Assembly: GCF_029240175.1 (NCBI RefSeq) | Contig: NZ_JARBTM010000012.1 | Location: 1 to 64,000 of the forward strand | Direction of reading: 5' to 3' | Length of the DNA stretch: 64,000 nt | Origin: Anaerosolibacter sp. | GTDB taxonomy: Bacteria; Bacillota; Clostridia; Peptostreptococcales; Thermotaleaceae | Shown here: piece by piece, positions 34,896 to 44,346 of the stretch | How positions within the stretch are numbered: the first letter of the stretch is position 1 | How the letters are laid out: each line of letters starts with the position of its first letter | The notes under the pieces: model-generated | Told to the model about the DNA's origin: nothing | Seen by the model: the letters and a program-made list of their open reading frames with translations, nothing else | Database searches by the model: none | Position numbers and translations under genes: made by a program

Positions 34896-36827
34896 ATGAA
34901 AAAAATAACAGAGACTGGTAAGCTTATACTAATAATTACACTAATACTGACTTTAACCGCTTGTGTAGCTGATGGGCCAGTAAACAAAATTGTCTTAGAA
35001 CCAAGCAAGGAGAGTATGGATATATTTAATGAGCTTATAACGCTTACAGCTTCTCTTAAATATGATGAAGCAAGGAAGCTGCTCCAGGACAATTACGACA
35101 TTATAAAGGACAATGATACGGTACTAAACAATTATGGATTTATGGAGTTTCATATTTTCAGAAACTATGAAAAGGCTGAAGACTTATTCGAGAGAGGCAT
35201 AAAAGTGAACCCTGAAAACCCTGAGCATTATAGGGGAATGGGATGTATTTATAAAGCAAAGGGACAATACAAAAAAGCTATAAAATACTATGAAAAAGCA
35301 GCAAAAAATTCTTCTAGCTATGAGAATGTGCCTATCGACCCTAAATTAGCTGATTTGTACACTGATATCGGGGATTGCTATCTAAAGCTAAGTGATAGTA
35401 AAAAAGCCATTGAAGTATTAGAGATTGCTTCAGAGAAGAATCCCTTTAGCATAAAAACAAATGCTGAATTGCACAAGCTTTATGTTGAAACAGGACAATA
35501 CGACAAGGCATACAAAGTATGGAAAAACGATAACCTCATAGACGAAAGCCAAGACTATGTATATAAAGGAGTTCTAGAGTGGAATAAGCTATACAAAGAT
35601 GCAGTTGGGGATAAGAATAGCATGACTCATCTTCAAATGGCCAATCTTTATGCTACCCTTGTTCTCTATGATGAAGCGGCAATAGAATATAGAAAAGCCT
35701 TGGATCAGGACCAAGCAAATGAAAATATTAGGAATAAACTTAATGAAATAGAGGTGTTTTTAACTTTCAGAGATGAATTAGGTGCTTTACTAGATGACTA
35801 TTACCGAGAAAGATGCATAAATGGCAAGAGTGAAGAACTGACTTTTTACAGCAGAATCAAGCCCACCTATGAGGGTATAGCCAAGTTATTTCCGCAAGTA
35901 AAGGAAAAACTAGGGGGAACCACGGTATGGATAAATACGATAAATGGTGAGATAGAAAAGAAATTCCATGCAAGAATTGAGAATATAAAAGCAAACGGAA
36001 GCATGATGGGAGCACATTTTGGCAGAATTATAGATAGCGCTGTGATACATTCTTCTCTATGGGGAGCAGAAGCAGATTTGAAGGTAATCACACTAAAAAA
36101 CATGATCAGCAATGGGCTGGATTATTGGAGATCAATGGAAGGCGGGGGAGTAGGAGGCTGGAGCATAAGCCCGACAGAAATTGTCATGGTGATTCAGGAT
36201 AATGGATATGATAGTGGGCTCAAGTTGGCTTCCTTTTATAATAAAGATGCAAAAGAAGATTTCATAAAGGGATATGGAGGTATTCAGTCAGACAAAGAGG
36301 CAAGAGAACCCTTGCAGATATATTTTTCCCCAGATATTTCACTTCAGTTTATCACGAAGCAGATAGATATTGAGATAGAAAATGCAAAGATCAAGGGTAT
36401 ACTAGAGAATGAATTACAAGTCTACCTTTTTGAAAAGCTGCAGAAGGATTTTACTATAAAATCAAATATTATTCATGAGAGCCAACACTCCATTGATAAC
36501 AAAACCAGATTCAGCTCAAAATGGTTAGGTGAAACTGAATATAGAGCTAAACTTTCTCAGCTAGCCTATGGAGAAATGCCTTTCATGTGTTTGAATCAGT
36601 TTTATTCATCTGATATAGGCCTGGAACTTTATAATACACATACTAGGGCAAATACACAGGTTTTTAAGGATATCGTTCAATATATATATGATAATCGTAG
36701 TGAATTCCCACAAATAGATAGGAAAAAGAATATCTTGGAGCAACTGAATAAACTAAGTGAAGACGATTTAAGAGATATAGCCATTGATGTGTTTCAGAAG
36801 AATTATCCTAATGAGAAGTATCAATAG
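34896..36827 (+). CDS. Lipoprotein with TPR repeats and a C-terminal HExxH zincin-like domain
   Basis: 643 aa from ATG 34896 (GGAGGAAATAAAGG upstream). Signal peptide with lipobox LTAC (Cys ~24) predicts attachment to the outer face of the membrane. Residues ~45-290 contain several TPR units (e.g. YRGMGCIYKAKGQYKKAIKYYEKA, DIGDCYLKLSDSKKAIEVLE). The C-terminal ~300 residues include IIHESQHSID (HExxH) followed by a Glu-rich GETEYRAKLSQLAYGE, where a third zinc ligand would be expected. That suggests a surface metallopeptidase presented by a TPR scaffold; the catalytic reading is inference. Confidence 0.78.
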   Translation: MKKITETGKLILIITLILTLTACVADGPVNKIVLEPSKESMDIFNELITLTASLKYDEARKLLQDNYDIIKDNDTVLNNYGFMEFHIFRNYEKAEDLFERGIKVNPENPEHYRGMGCIYKAKGQYKKAIKYYEKAAKNSSSYENVPIDPKLADLYTDIGDCYLKLSDSKKAIEVLEIASEKNPFSIKTNAELHKLYVETGQYDKAYKVWKNDNLIDESQDYVYKGVLEWNKLYKDAVGDKNSMTHLQMANLYATLVLYDEAAIEYRKALDQDQANENIRNKLNEIEVFLTFRDELGALLDDYYRERCINGKSEELTFYSRIKPTYEGIAKLFPQVKEKLGGTTVWINTINGEIEKKFHARIENIKANGSMMGAHFGRIIDSAVIHSSLWGAEADLKVITLKNMISNGLDYWRSMEGGGVGGWSISPTEIVMVIQDNGYDSGLKLASFYNKDAKEDFIKGYGGIQSDKEAREPLQIYFSPDISLQFITKQIDIEIENAKIKGILENELQVYLFEKLQKDFTIKSNIIHESQHSIDNKTRFSSKWLGETEYRAKLSQLAYGEMPFMCLNQFYSSDIGLELYNTHTRANTQVFKDIVQYIYDNRSEFPQIDRKKNILEQLNKLSEDDLRDIAIDVFQKNYPNEKYQ

Positions 36828-37313
36828 AGGCAGTGGTAGATTTAGCTAGATGAAATTTGATAGGCATAGATTAAAAGCCGCTGATACAAAGGAACGGTGA
36901 ACTGTATCATAAGAAATTTCAAACTTGTATTTACTTGAAAGCGAGAAGAAACCCTATCAAGAGATGGTGGTTCATTGTAGCTTGTGAGACAATACTTACA
37001 GCTGCGCAATAAATATATTCGTATATTTTGACAGGAGGATGAAAAGTGCGAAGATTGAAATGGGCATGTACAAGGATATCGGCCAAAGCTTTCTTGATGG
37101 TGAATCTCAACGTCGTTTATATATAAACAGCGTGGGTGTGTATTATTTTTTGTAGATAGCGAATATAAAAGTGGAAGTAATATTATGGCTCTATATTTAT
37201 AAAATGTTGTTTTAGATGAAAAAATCAATTTTAACCAAGTATTATATTTTCTGAAATTAACAAATAATACCCATGAGAAGATTTGTTTACGAAAATAAGG
37301 AGGAAATAAAATT
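36828..37313. other. Intergenic region with repeat B copy 1
   Basis: A 486-bp stretch. 36876-37017 holds repeat B copy 1; the remainder, to the ribosome-binding site of the DUF3231 gene, has only short unsupported frames on both strands. Confidence 0.5.
36876..37017 (+). repeat. Repeat B, copy 1
   Basis: About 140 bp with roughly 65-70% identity by eye to 57571-57712. Both run from a GC-CGCTGATACA-like start through GGTGAAC...ATCATAAG and CTTGAAAGCGA to ...AAATATA. Shorter copies of the first third lie at 40067-40093, 42975-43017 and 52104-52143. Confidence 0.65.
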
Positions 37314-38321
37314 ATGCAGGACAAGACTAAAATTCACCTTACTGCACCAGAAGTAGCAGGGTTTTGGAATGCTTATACTGAGGATACTTTGGCAGTATGC
37401 GTGCTGAAGCACTTTCTAAATACGGTTGAAGATGAAGAAGTGCGACCACTTATTCAACAAGCGCTTGATACATCTAAAGGACATTTGCAAGTAATTGCAA
37501 ATATTTTTAATCAAGAGGGGCTCCCGCTTCCACAAGGCTTTTCAGACAATGATATCAATATGGATGCCCCCAGGCTATTTACAGACACCTTTTATTTAAA
37601 GTATCTAATTAATATGGCGGAGATTGGAATGGGCGCTTATACTTTGGTATTAAGCCACGTTATCCGTTCTGATGTTCGTGATTTCTTTTCAAAATCTGTA
37701 TCCGAATCTGTAGAACTTTACAATAAAGTAGCAGATATGCTAGTACAACAGGGTACTTTTATTAGAGGTCCAAGAGTTGAATTTACTAAAAAAACAGATT
37801 TCATAGATAAGCAAAGCTTTTTTTCAGGAGGATGGCTTAGTCAGAGTAGACCTCTAATTGCAAGGGAGATCACCTCTATTTTTGCCAGTCTGCGATTTAA
37901 TATTATTGGGGGAGCATTAATAACTGGTTTTGGGCAAGTGGCTGAATCTAAAAAGGTAAGTGAGTATTTCTTTAGAGGAAGAGAGCTTGCAGACAAAAAA
38001 ATAAATGCTCTAACTGCCATCTATAATAAGGAAAATATACCTGCTCCTACCTCCTCAGACTCATTCGTTACCGACTCTACTATTGCACCTTTTTCAGATA
38101 AACTTATGCTATATCATATAGTAATACTACATGGCGCCAGCATGGGCCAGGATGGTCTAGCGCTATCGACTGCTATGAGACATGACTTACAAGCACATTA
38201 TTCTAGCTCAATAGCAGAGACAGGTAAGTATGCTGAGGATGGTCTAGATATCTTGATAAAAAACCAGTGGATGGAGCAACCACCACAGTTAATAGATCAC
38301 AAAGAGTTAGTGAAGTCTTAA
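37314..38321 (+). CDS. DUF3231 family protein
   Basis: 335 aa, built of two similar ~165-residue halves, each a ferritin-like/CotF-like helical bundle: LTAPEVAGFWNAYTEDTLAVCVLKHFL in the first half and LIAREITSIFASLRFNIIGGALITGFGQ in the second. DUF3231 proteins are widespread in spore formers and suspected to be spore-associated; function is not established. ATG follows AAGGAGGAAATAAAATT. It stands alone, 486 bp after the TPR-zincin gene. Confidence 0.85.
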   Translation: MQDKTKIHLTAPEVAGFWNAYTEDTLAVCVLKHFLNTVEDEEVRPLIQQALDTSKGHLQVIANIFNQEGLPLPQGFSDNDINMDAPRLFTDTFYLKYLINMAEIGMGAYTLVLSHVIRSDVRDFFSKSVSESVELYNKVADMLVQQGTFIRGPRVEFTKKTDFIDKQSFFSGGWLSQSRPLIAREITSIFASLRFNIIGGALITGFGQVAESKKVSEYFFRGRELADKKINALTAIYNKENIPAPTSSDSFVTDSTIAPFSDKLMLYHIVILHGASMGQDGLALSTAMRHDLQAHYSSSIAETGKYAEDGLDILIKNQWMEQPPQLIDHKELVKS

Positions 38322-38327
38322 CTTTTT

Positions 38328-38800
38328 ATGGATATAGATAGGGAAGCCCGCGTTGAAAGGGTTCTATGGAGTATTGCCCTACCAGGTTTCGGACAGATAC
38401 TAAATGGAAACTATTCAAAGGCTTTCTATTTATTGTGCTGGAGATCATTATTATTATAAAATCCAAACTAAATGAGATTATCCTGTTGAGTTTTCAAGGT
38501 AACACCCTTGATGCAGTTGAACATACGAACTATTTATGGTTACTGTTTTATCCGAGTATCTATATGTTCTCTATATGGGACGCTTTCAGGGATTCTGGTG
38601 GATGCAGAACTCCTTATGCTTTTTTCCCCTTTGTATTTCCTGTATACTTAGGAACAATTGGGATCATTTATTCTTCAGTATTTAGAGTTGGTAGTATATT
38701 GCTAGGGCCTGTATGGCTTCCTATAATATGTTTGATCCTTGGCGTATTAGTTGGAACTGCAGTTCAACATCTCTTTATCAGATTCAATAATAAAAAGTGA
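38328..38800 (+). pseudogene. Membrane protein gene with a frameshift
   Basis: From ATG 38328 the frame encodes MDIDREARVERVLWSIALPG...GQILNGNYSK, then leaves the family pattern. From about 38418 the next frame continues naturally as GFLFIVLEIIIII...NYLWLLFYPSIYMFSIWDAFRDSGG with several membrane segments. The two parts together match a four- to five-span membrane protein I have seen in spore-forming Clostridia and Bacilli without an assigned function. One indel near CAAAGG separates them; sequencing error is possible. Confidence 0.7.
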
Positions 38801-39360
38801 TTTTTTGTCAGCTATAAACCCCTTAATTCCCTTTATAGTTAAAAAGGGAATTAAGGGGTTTATTCTAATATAAGAATCATTTCTACTATTTAACCTAATA
38901 TAGTTTTTCATAGTCAAACAATCGCGGTATAATTCTGTTAAGAAATAGCCCCATAATGGCTATATGTATGTATTAATGGTCATTACATTATGGTAATAGT
39001 ATTGACACTGGCTGAATAATAGTTTCGCTATGTTCAATAGCCATAAATTATTCTTGCCATAAACGAGCGTTTTGGTGCAATAAAAATAAATAAAAAGCAA
39101 AGTAGACTTACATAAATTGGAATCCACTTTGACCCTGGATACATGAATGCTCCCCCTCCCCCCAATACCTCCTATATCTTAGGAGTGGCTTTTATTGTTA
39201 TCATTTATCTACATGTTTCTCACTCTATTCGAATAATATAACTATAGATAATGCTGTTCGAAGGCACTGAAAAAAGTCAAACAATATAGTAAATAGCCAA
39301 GGCTGTGATTCTGGAATTTTCAGTGATCTCATATTGTTTAAATATCTGTGGGGTGAAACT
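38801..39360. other. Non-coding stretch with several hairpins
   Basis: A 560-bp interval. Besides the terminator at 38816-38861 it contains CTCCTA/TAGGAG around 39166-39185 and CAAAGT/ACTTTG arms around 39098-39131. A C-rich run (CTCCCCCTCCCCCC) is near 39150. No supported gene. Confidence 0.5.
38816..38861 (+). terminator. Terminator
   Basis: AAACCCCTTAATTCCCTT pairs perfectly with AAGGGAATTAAGGGGTTT around a 10-base loop, just after the frameshifted membrane gene. Confidence 0.8.
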
Positions 39361-40038
39361 ATGAAATATGTGAATAACAAAATCAAAATAATGTCCTATA
39401 ATATTCACAGTGGAAAAGATCTTTTTATGCTCCCAAGCTTGGATAAAATCATTCACTTTATAAAAGAGGAAGACTGCCAAATTATTGGAATTCAAGAAAT
39501 CAATGAAAACAATCAGCGTGGTTACCAGGTCAGTAAAATGATGCGGCATCTGGGTATGAACAGCGCTTTTGCTCCCAATGTAAAAATTGGAGATGGTTAT
39601 TACGGAGTAGGTATTTTTACACCCTATAAGATCCTCCAAACAAAGCATATTCTACTGCCCAGTACAAAAGAACAAAGAGGATTATTGGATGTGACACTGT
39701 TGATAAACCATCAAAGACTCCATGTCATGAATACCCATTTGGGATTAAGCAGAGCGGAAAGGGAAAAGCAGATCGAAAAAATCCAAAAATACATATCCTT
39801 CATAGAAGAACCGTTTCTTTTCATGGGGGATCTCAATACCGCGGTGACAGAATGGAGCAGCCATCAAATGATTGATACCGGTAAGGCTTGTTTGCAAGAA
39901 CATCTATCCACCCTCATAAGCTATAACAAAAGAATCGATTATATCTTTGTATCCAAGTCTATAAAGGTACTCAATTATCAAGTGGTCCCTGTAAAGCTAT
40001 CTGATCACTATCCCATCATCGCAGAGATTACTATTTAA
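39361..40038 (+). CDS. Endonuclease/exonuclease/phosphatase (EEP) family protein
   Basis: 225 aa with all EEP motifs: IMSYNIHSG, IIGIQEIN (metal Glu), MNTHLGL, MGDLNT (Asp and Asn), RIDYIFVS and SDHYPI (catalytic Asp-His). No signal peptide, so probably cytoplasmic. The fold covers Mg-dependent nucleases and phosphodiesterases; the substrate cannot be told. ATG 39361 follows GGGGTGAAACT; an in-frame ATG at 39334 lacks a site. Confidence 0.9.
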   Translation: MKYVNNKIKIMSYNIHSGKDLFMLPSLDKIIHFIKEEDCQIIGIQEINENNQRGYQVSKMMRHLGMNSAFAPNVKIGDGYYGVGIFTPYKILQTKHILLPSTKEQRGLLDVTLLINHQRLHVMNTHLGLSRAEREKQIEKIQKYISFIEEPFLFMGDLNTAVTEWSSHQMIDTGKACLQEHLSTLISYNKRIDYIFVSKSIKVLNYQVVPVKLSDHYPIIAEITI

Positions 40039-40066
40039 AAGGTTAGTCGTATTCGGGTCATGCTTT

Positions 40067-40093
40067 CGAACCGTACCGTCCCAGATGACTACT
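40067..40093 (+). repeat. Repeat B, short copy
   Basis: GAACCGTACCGTCCCAGATG-ACTAC matches 52123-52145 closely. It sits in a 269-bp non-coding gap that also carries a 17-codon relic frame (LEEDIKKLFEKAQRMVK) ending near 40160. Confidence 0.5.
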
Positions 40094-40307
40094 TTATGCA
40101 TTGAATTTAGAAGAAGATATAAAGAAGCTATTTGAAAAAGCTCAAAGAATGGTAAAATAAGGTTAATAAGACCTTAATTTTAACAACAATTGAGGTTTTA
40201 TAGCAGGTGTACCACTCAAATGTAGAATTTGGTTTAGTAATTATGGGACAATCTAAATGATTTACTTGATAGACATGTTATGAAAAAAATTGAAAAGGTG
40301 GGGGAAA

Positions 40308-41165
40308 ATGATCACATATAAAAAATGTACTGAAGTAGACTTGGATATTATTTATAAAGCCTTTCAAGTTGGATTTTCTGATTATATGATCAAACTTGAT
40401 ATGTCACAAGAGGTGTTCATCAAACGTTTCTTTGGACCAGAGGGTAATGAGCTAAAGCACTCCTTTATCGCATTAGACGAGGAGAGGCCCATTGGAGTGA
40501 TTTTAGGAGGAATAAAGGTATATGAAGGCGTAAAAACCCTTAGATGTGGCACCTTGTGTATCCATCCAGACTATCGGGGCCACGGAATCAGTAAGTCTCT
40601 CTTTGCACTTCATAAAGAAACTGGGGTAGAGAATGGATGTAAACAACTATTCTTAGAAGTAATTGTAGGAAATGACCGAGCCATTCAGTTATACAAAGGA
40701 CTCGGCTATGAAAAAATCTACGATCTCAGTTATTTTTCCCACAGCGAGCCTTCCTCTATATCCACGAACCTAGGAACTGCCTATACGATCAAAGAAATGG
40801 ATACGGAGACTATAGGACTCTTACAGCCATATATAGAGGATATACATATCAATTGGCAAAATGATTTTGATTATATCAAGAAGCTTGAAGGGGTAAACCA
40901 TTATGGAGTTTATGGTGATACAGGTCTGATTGGGACGATGAGTGCCCATACAAATGGTAAAATATATTTTCTATGGATTCATCCTGCACACCGTAGCAAG
41001 GGCATAGGAAAAACATTGTTGAGTCATGTTGCGAACTTATCAAATCCTGCTGAGCTGAACATTAGCTTTCCTAACAATGCTAGTCTAGAAGGATTTCTAA
41101 AGCATTTAGGATTTAAGCGGGATAAGATTTCACAATATGAGATGTATCTCACTCCTATAAAATAG
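40308..41165 (+). CDS. Tandem GNAT-domain acetyltransferase
   Basis: 285 aa with two acetyltransferase domains. The first has LCIHPDYRGHGISKSLF and NDRAIQLYKGLGYEK; the second has LWIHPAHRSKGIGKTLL and ...SLEGFLKHLGFKRD. Two-domain GNATs of this sort act on small molecules or peptides; target unknown. ATG 40308 follows AAGGTGGGGGAAA. Confidence 0.88.
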   Translation: MITYKKCTEVDLDIIYKAFQVGFSDYMIKLDMSQEVFIKRFFGPEGNELKHSFIALDEERPIGVILGGIKVYEGVKTLRCGTLCIHPDYRGHGISKSLFALHKETGVENGCKQLFLEVIVGNDRAIQLYKGLGYEKIYDLSYFSHSEPSSISTNLGTAYTIKEMDTETIGLLQPYIEDIHINWQNDFDYIKKLEGVNHYGVYGDTGLIGTMSAHTNGKIYFLWIHPAHRSKGIGKTLLSHVANLSNPAELNISFPNNASLEGFLKHLGFKRDKISQYEMYLTPIK

Positions 41166-41515
41166 ATGGGGTTATAAAAGTGTGGAAATTCTGTTGTAAG
41201 CATAAATAAATATGGCACAAAGACAGAATTATTCACAGGATGAAACGGAACGGTTGATGCTGAGACCCTTTGAGATTGAATGGGATATAAGGATGAGGGG
41301 GGAAGACTTGAAGAAGAACTTTAAATTATCTAGAAACATACTTTTTGTGGATTTAGTTTTCTACTGACTACTTTTATGCAATTAGCAGTCAGCAAATTTT
41401 AAAGACCTTCAATATAGCTATCTATGGTTTAAGTATTAGGACTAGTAACATAATCATATTATTAATTAGTTGTTATGCTTAATAAAATGTATTTGTATGA
41501 AGGGTATAGATAGCT
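41166..41515. other. Intergenic, 350 bp
   Basis: No supported gene. A 51-codon frame at 41212-41367 has no ribosome-binding site. The rest is AT-rich sequence leading into the L,D-transpeptidase gene. Confidence 0.45.
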
Positions 41516-42910
41516 ATGAAAAATATTAACACAAAAAAGCTTTTTCAAAGTCTGTTTAGAAAAAATCTTATTATCTTAATAGCTTTAATTATGCTAATAT
41601 ATGCGCTTATCTCATTATACTTTATCAATCATTACTTTTTTAATACAGTAATAAATGGAGTAGATGTCTCATTAAAAGCACATGATGATGTGGATGATCT
41701 ATTTAAAAATTTTATTGAAGATTATAATTTACAACTGATTGAAAGAAATGGAGAAATTGAAGAAATAATAGGACAGGAAATTGAAATGCATTACAATGAA
41801 AGAAATAAAATCTATATAGTTTATCGACGACAAAGCCCATTTAAATGGATAAGCTCATTATTCAAGCAGCAAAAATATTATGTCAATAATTTATTTATGT
41901 ATAATAACGAGCAATTAGCTAATAAAATTAATGCATTAAATTGTTTACATAAAGAGATTGTAGAACCTAAAAATGTTAGTTTTCGGTATTCAAATGGTTC
42001 ATATGAAGCGATTGGTGAAGTGTACGGAAATAAAATCAATAGAGATAAATTAATTAATGCGATAGAAAAGAGTATATTACGGGGGGAAACAGAGTTAGAT
42101 TTAAATGAAAACCTTTGTTACGATAATCCAAAGTACACTTTAAGCTCTGATAAGACGCTTAAAACTAAGAATTTACTAGATAAGTATATATCAACAAAAA
42201 TCACTTATTTGTTTGAAAATGAAAGTGAAATATTGGATGCAAATACAATAAATCAATGGCTTAGTGTTGATGAAGATTTAGAAGTAGAAATAGAGAAAAG
42301 GGCAGTTTATAAATATGTGCAGAAATTGAGTGAAAAATATGATACCGTTGGCGTAGCAAGAAAAATTAAAACGTCTACAAACAAGATCGTAGAAGTTAAA
42401 GGCGGATTTTATGGATGGAAAATCGATCAAGTTGCTGAAACGAAAGCATTAATAGAGAATATAAAACGTGGTGACGTGCTTAGAAAAGAACCTAAATATC
42501 TTCAGAGGGCTCTATATAGGGGTTCAGATGACATTGGCAATACATATGTAGAAATTAATATAACAAGACAATACTTATGGTTTTATAAAGATGGAAAGCT
42601 TATAACCCAAGGTCCCGTAGTAACAGGTAATCCCAATAAAGGGTATTCTACTAAGGTTGGAGTCTATATGCTTAATTATAAAGAAGAAGGAGCAACTTTA
42701 AGAGGACCACATTATGAAGCTGAAGTAACTTATTGGATGCCTTTCAACGGAAATATAGGATTACATGATGCAAGCTGGAGATATTCATTTGGAAGAGATA
42801 TATATAAAAGAAGAGGAAGCCATGGATGTGTAAATGCCCCAAAATATCTAGCTAAAAAAATTTTTGATAATATAGAAGATGGAACGCCTATTATTTGTTA
42901 TGAAGAATAA
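41516..42910 (+). CDS. L,D-transpeptidase with peptidoglycan-binding domain
   Basis: 464 aa. One N-terminal membrane anchor (~18-42), then an extracellular region with the VanW-type 'PG-binding 4' domain (~60-330). The C-terminal YkuD catalytic domain begins YVEINITRQYLWFYKDG, and its active site is GLHDASWR...RRGSHGCVNAP (catalytic Cys in SHGCVN). It forms 3-3 cross-links in peptidoglycan or attaches proteins to it. The gene is distinctly AT-rich and followed by a hairpin terminator. Confidence 0.93.
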   Translation: MKNINTKKLFQSLFRKNLIILIALIMLIYALISLYFINHYFFNTVINGVDVSLKAHDDVDDLFKNFIEDYNLQLIERNGEIEEIIGQEIEMHYNERNKIYIVYRRQSPFKWISSLFKQQKYYVNNLFMYNNEQLANKINALNCLHKEIVEPKNVSFRYSNGSYEAIGEVYGNKINRDKLINAIEKSILRGETELDLNENLCYDNPKYTLSSDKTLKTKNLLDKYISTKITYLFENESEILDANTINQWLSVDEDLEVEIEKRAVYKYVQKLSEKYDTVGVARKIKTSTNKIVEVKGGFYGWKIDQVAETKALIENIKRGDVLRKEPKYLQRALYRGSDDIGNTYVEINITRQYLWFYKDGKLITQGPVVTGNPNKGYSTKVGVYMLNYKEEGATLRGPHYEAEVTYWMPFNGNIGLHDASWRYSFGRDIYKRRGSHGCVNAPKYLAKKIFDNIEDGTPIICYEE

Positions 42911-43020
42911 ATATTTGCTTCGATGCCTGACACTGAAGATATCCAGTTGCCTAGGGCGAACAAAATGCAAAAACTGCTGCTAAAACGATACGGGGGAACC
43001 GTTTCACCCGTAAATGAGCA

Positions 43021-43060
43021 AACAGCCCAGAGACAATATATATTGTTTCTGGGCTGTTTT
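43021..43060. terminator. Bidirectional hairpin terminator
   Basis: AACAGCCCAGAGACAATA pairs with TATTGTTTCTGGGCTGTT (one G-T pair), followed by T's. It follows the L,D-transpeptidase gene and overlaps the stop codon of the minus-strand WYL-domain remnant. Confidence 0.82.
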
Positions 43061-43227
43061 AAACATAAATGGCTGACAAGCTCTTGACACGTCGAGTTAT
43101 CTCTGCCCGAACATTTTCAGGCTCTAAGCATTCGCATTTATCACCAAGTCTAAGCAAAAAACTATATCCAAAATCGTTCTCATAAAAAGGATAATAGGCA
43201 ATATTCGGTATATGGGATTTTTTTACA
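43059..43227 (-). pseudogene. C-terminal fragment of a WYL-domain transcriptional regulator
   Basis: The minus strand reads ...IPNIAYYPFYENDFGY, then FLLRLGDKCECLEPENVR and AEITRRVKSLSAIYV-stop. The GDKCECLEPxxVR...I.R..K.L...Y pattern is the usual end of YafY/WYL regulators. The N-terminal helix-turn-helix and most of the WYL domain are missing; repeat A begins 31 bp upstream, where the rest of the gene would be. Confidence 0.65.
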
Positions 43228-43257
43228 TGTTTTTTTATCCAGGCAAGAGTTCCCCAA

Positions 43258-43354
43258 AGAACAATTTAAGGATTAGTTTCATACTAACATATAAAATCAA
43301 ACTATGGAATTATTTAACAGAGAATAAGTGGGTTATTAAATACATATTTAGCGT
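43258..43354 (+). repeat. Repeat A, copy 2
   Basis: Matches 34643-34743 from AAGAACAATTTAAG through TAACATATAAAATCAAACT.TGGAATTAT to ATTTAGCG. It lies where the WYL-domain gene has lost its 5' part. Confidence 0.75.
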
Positions 43355-43414
43355 GACAGAACAAAACTGTCTCGCACTCGGTTAAGTGACATAAATAAAT
43401 ACTAGAGATTTAAG

Positions 43415-43912
43415 CTAATTTTTAATTTCCTTTTCCATGAAGTAACTTTCATTGTATTTGTCACCAGGATTATCAATTCTTATAATTCTAAAACCACACT
43501 TATTCACATAGAAGTTGTGATTTCGTTTTGAAAAACCAGGAGTTTCTGTTCTCCAAATGGTTGTTTCTGGATACTCAGATTCAATAAACTTCCAAACTAT
43601 TGTTCCTAATCCTTTATCCTGTAAGTCTGGATCAATGAACATATTTCCTAAAAAGTTTTCATGATTATCATTAATCCAGACTATTGCGACTCCAATAGGC
43701 TTGTCATCTTTACAGATTTTATATGCCTTACTATCTTTGTGAAGTGCCCACTTTCTTAAAAAATTACCATTATCATATCCATCAGGACCACCATTATTTT
43801 CATTTAGATGCCTTTTCGTATCTTCATCAAAAGCTCGTTTCATAATAGGTGTTAATAATTCGATGTCTTTCTCGCATAAATGATCAAATTGTAAACCATT
43901 AAATACTTTCAT
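43415..43912 (-). CDS. GNAT-family N-acetyltransferase
   Basis: 165 aa. The central strand and CoA loop read NMFIDPDLQDKGLGTIVWKFIE, and motif B is NHNFYVNKCGFRIIRI. The N-terminal part (LLTPIMKRAFDEDTKRH) is typical of small stand-alone clostridial GNATs. ATG 43912 follows GGGAGGAAGAAA. Substrate unknown. Confidence 0.87.
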   Translation of the reverse strand: MKVFNGLQFDHLCEKDIELLTPIMKRAFDEDTKRHLNENNGGPDGYDNGNFLRKWALHKDSKAYKICKDDKPIGVAIVWINDNHENFLGNMFIDPDLQDKGLGTIVWKFIESEYPETTIWRTETPGFSKRNHNFYVNKCGFRIIRIDNPGDKYNESYFMEKEIKN

Positions 43913-44346
43913 TTTCTTCCTCCCGTATTATTAATCTAGAATATTTGTTCTAGGATTATTTCTTCACAATAAGATTGGATAATACAAATTTTACACTATT
44001 ATTTCTATAAACTTCCAGAATTTCCTTTGAGATACAAAAAAAGAATTTTTAACCGATGGATAACACGACTTGGCGTTTAGGTGGAGTTACCTGTGCCCGT
44101 GGGTATAAACTCCATCTGAACTGAGTCTTAGTTGATTGTATATACGAAATACGAATTATTTGAAAGTGAAGCGCGTAGTTGCTTTTGATCAATTAAACGC
44201 CTATTTAGTACGTATATTTGCATGAGATACACTTTTCATAAAGATATAAGAAAGGTTATTTCTTTAGAGGAAATTTATGGATAATAGAGAAATAGTAACT
44301 TACATCATAGTTGTAGATTATTATGTCATACGAAAGGAAAGATAAA
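43913..44346. other. Intergenic, 434 bp
   Basis: Promoter region of divergent GNAT and Nudix genes. A GC-richer patch (~44069-44125, GGAGTTACC...GGGTATAAACTCC) has short inverted segments and may be a relic insertion. No gene supported. Confidence 0.45.

Larger units (their letters stand above)
42911..43414. other. Interval with repeat B short copy, terminator, WYL remnant and repeat A copy 2
   Basis: This 504-bp gap contains only debris: a short repeat B copy (42975-43017), the terminator (43021-43060), the WYL-domain fragment and repeat A copy 2, listed separately where distinct. Confidence 0.6.

Noticed and set aside
36842-37324. 160-codon minus-strand frame
   Set aside because: It crosses repeat B and the start of the DUF3231 gene, has low-complexity composition and no ribosome-binding site.
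41212-41367. 51-codon frame starting MAQRQNYSQDETERLMLRP
   Set aside because: No ribosome-binding site, no recognisable family, lies in a debris gap; kept out as a gene although it could be a relic.
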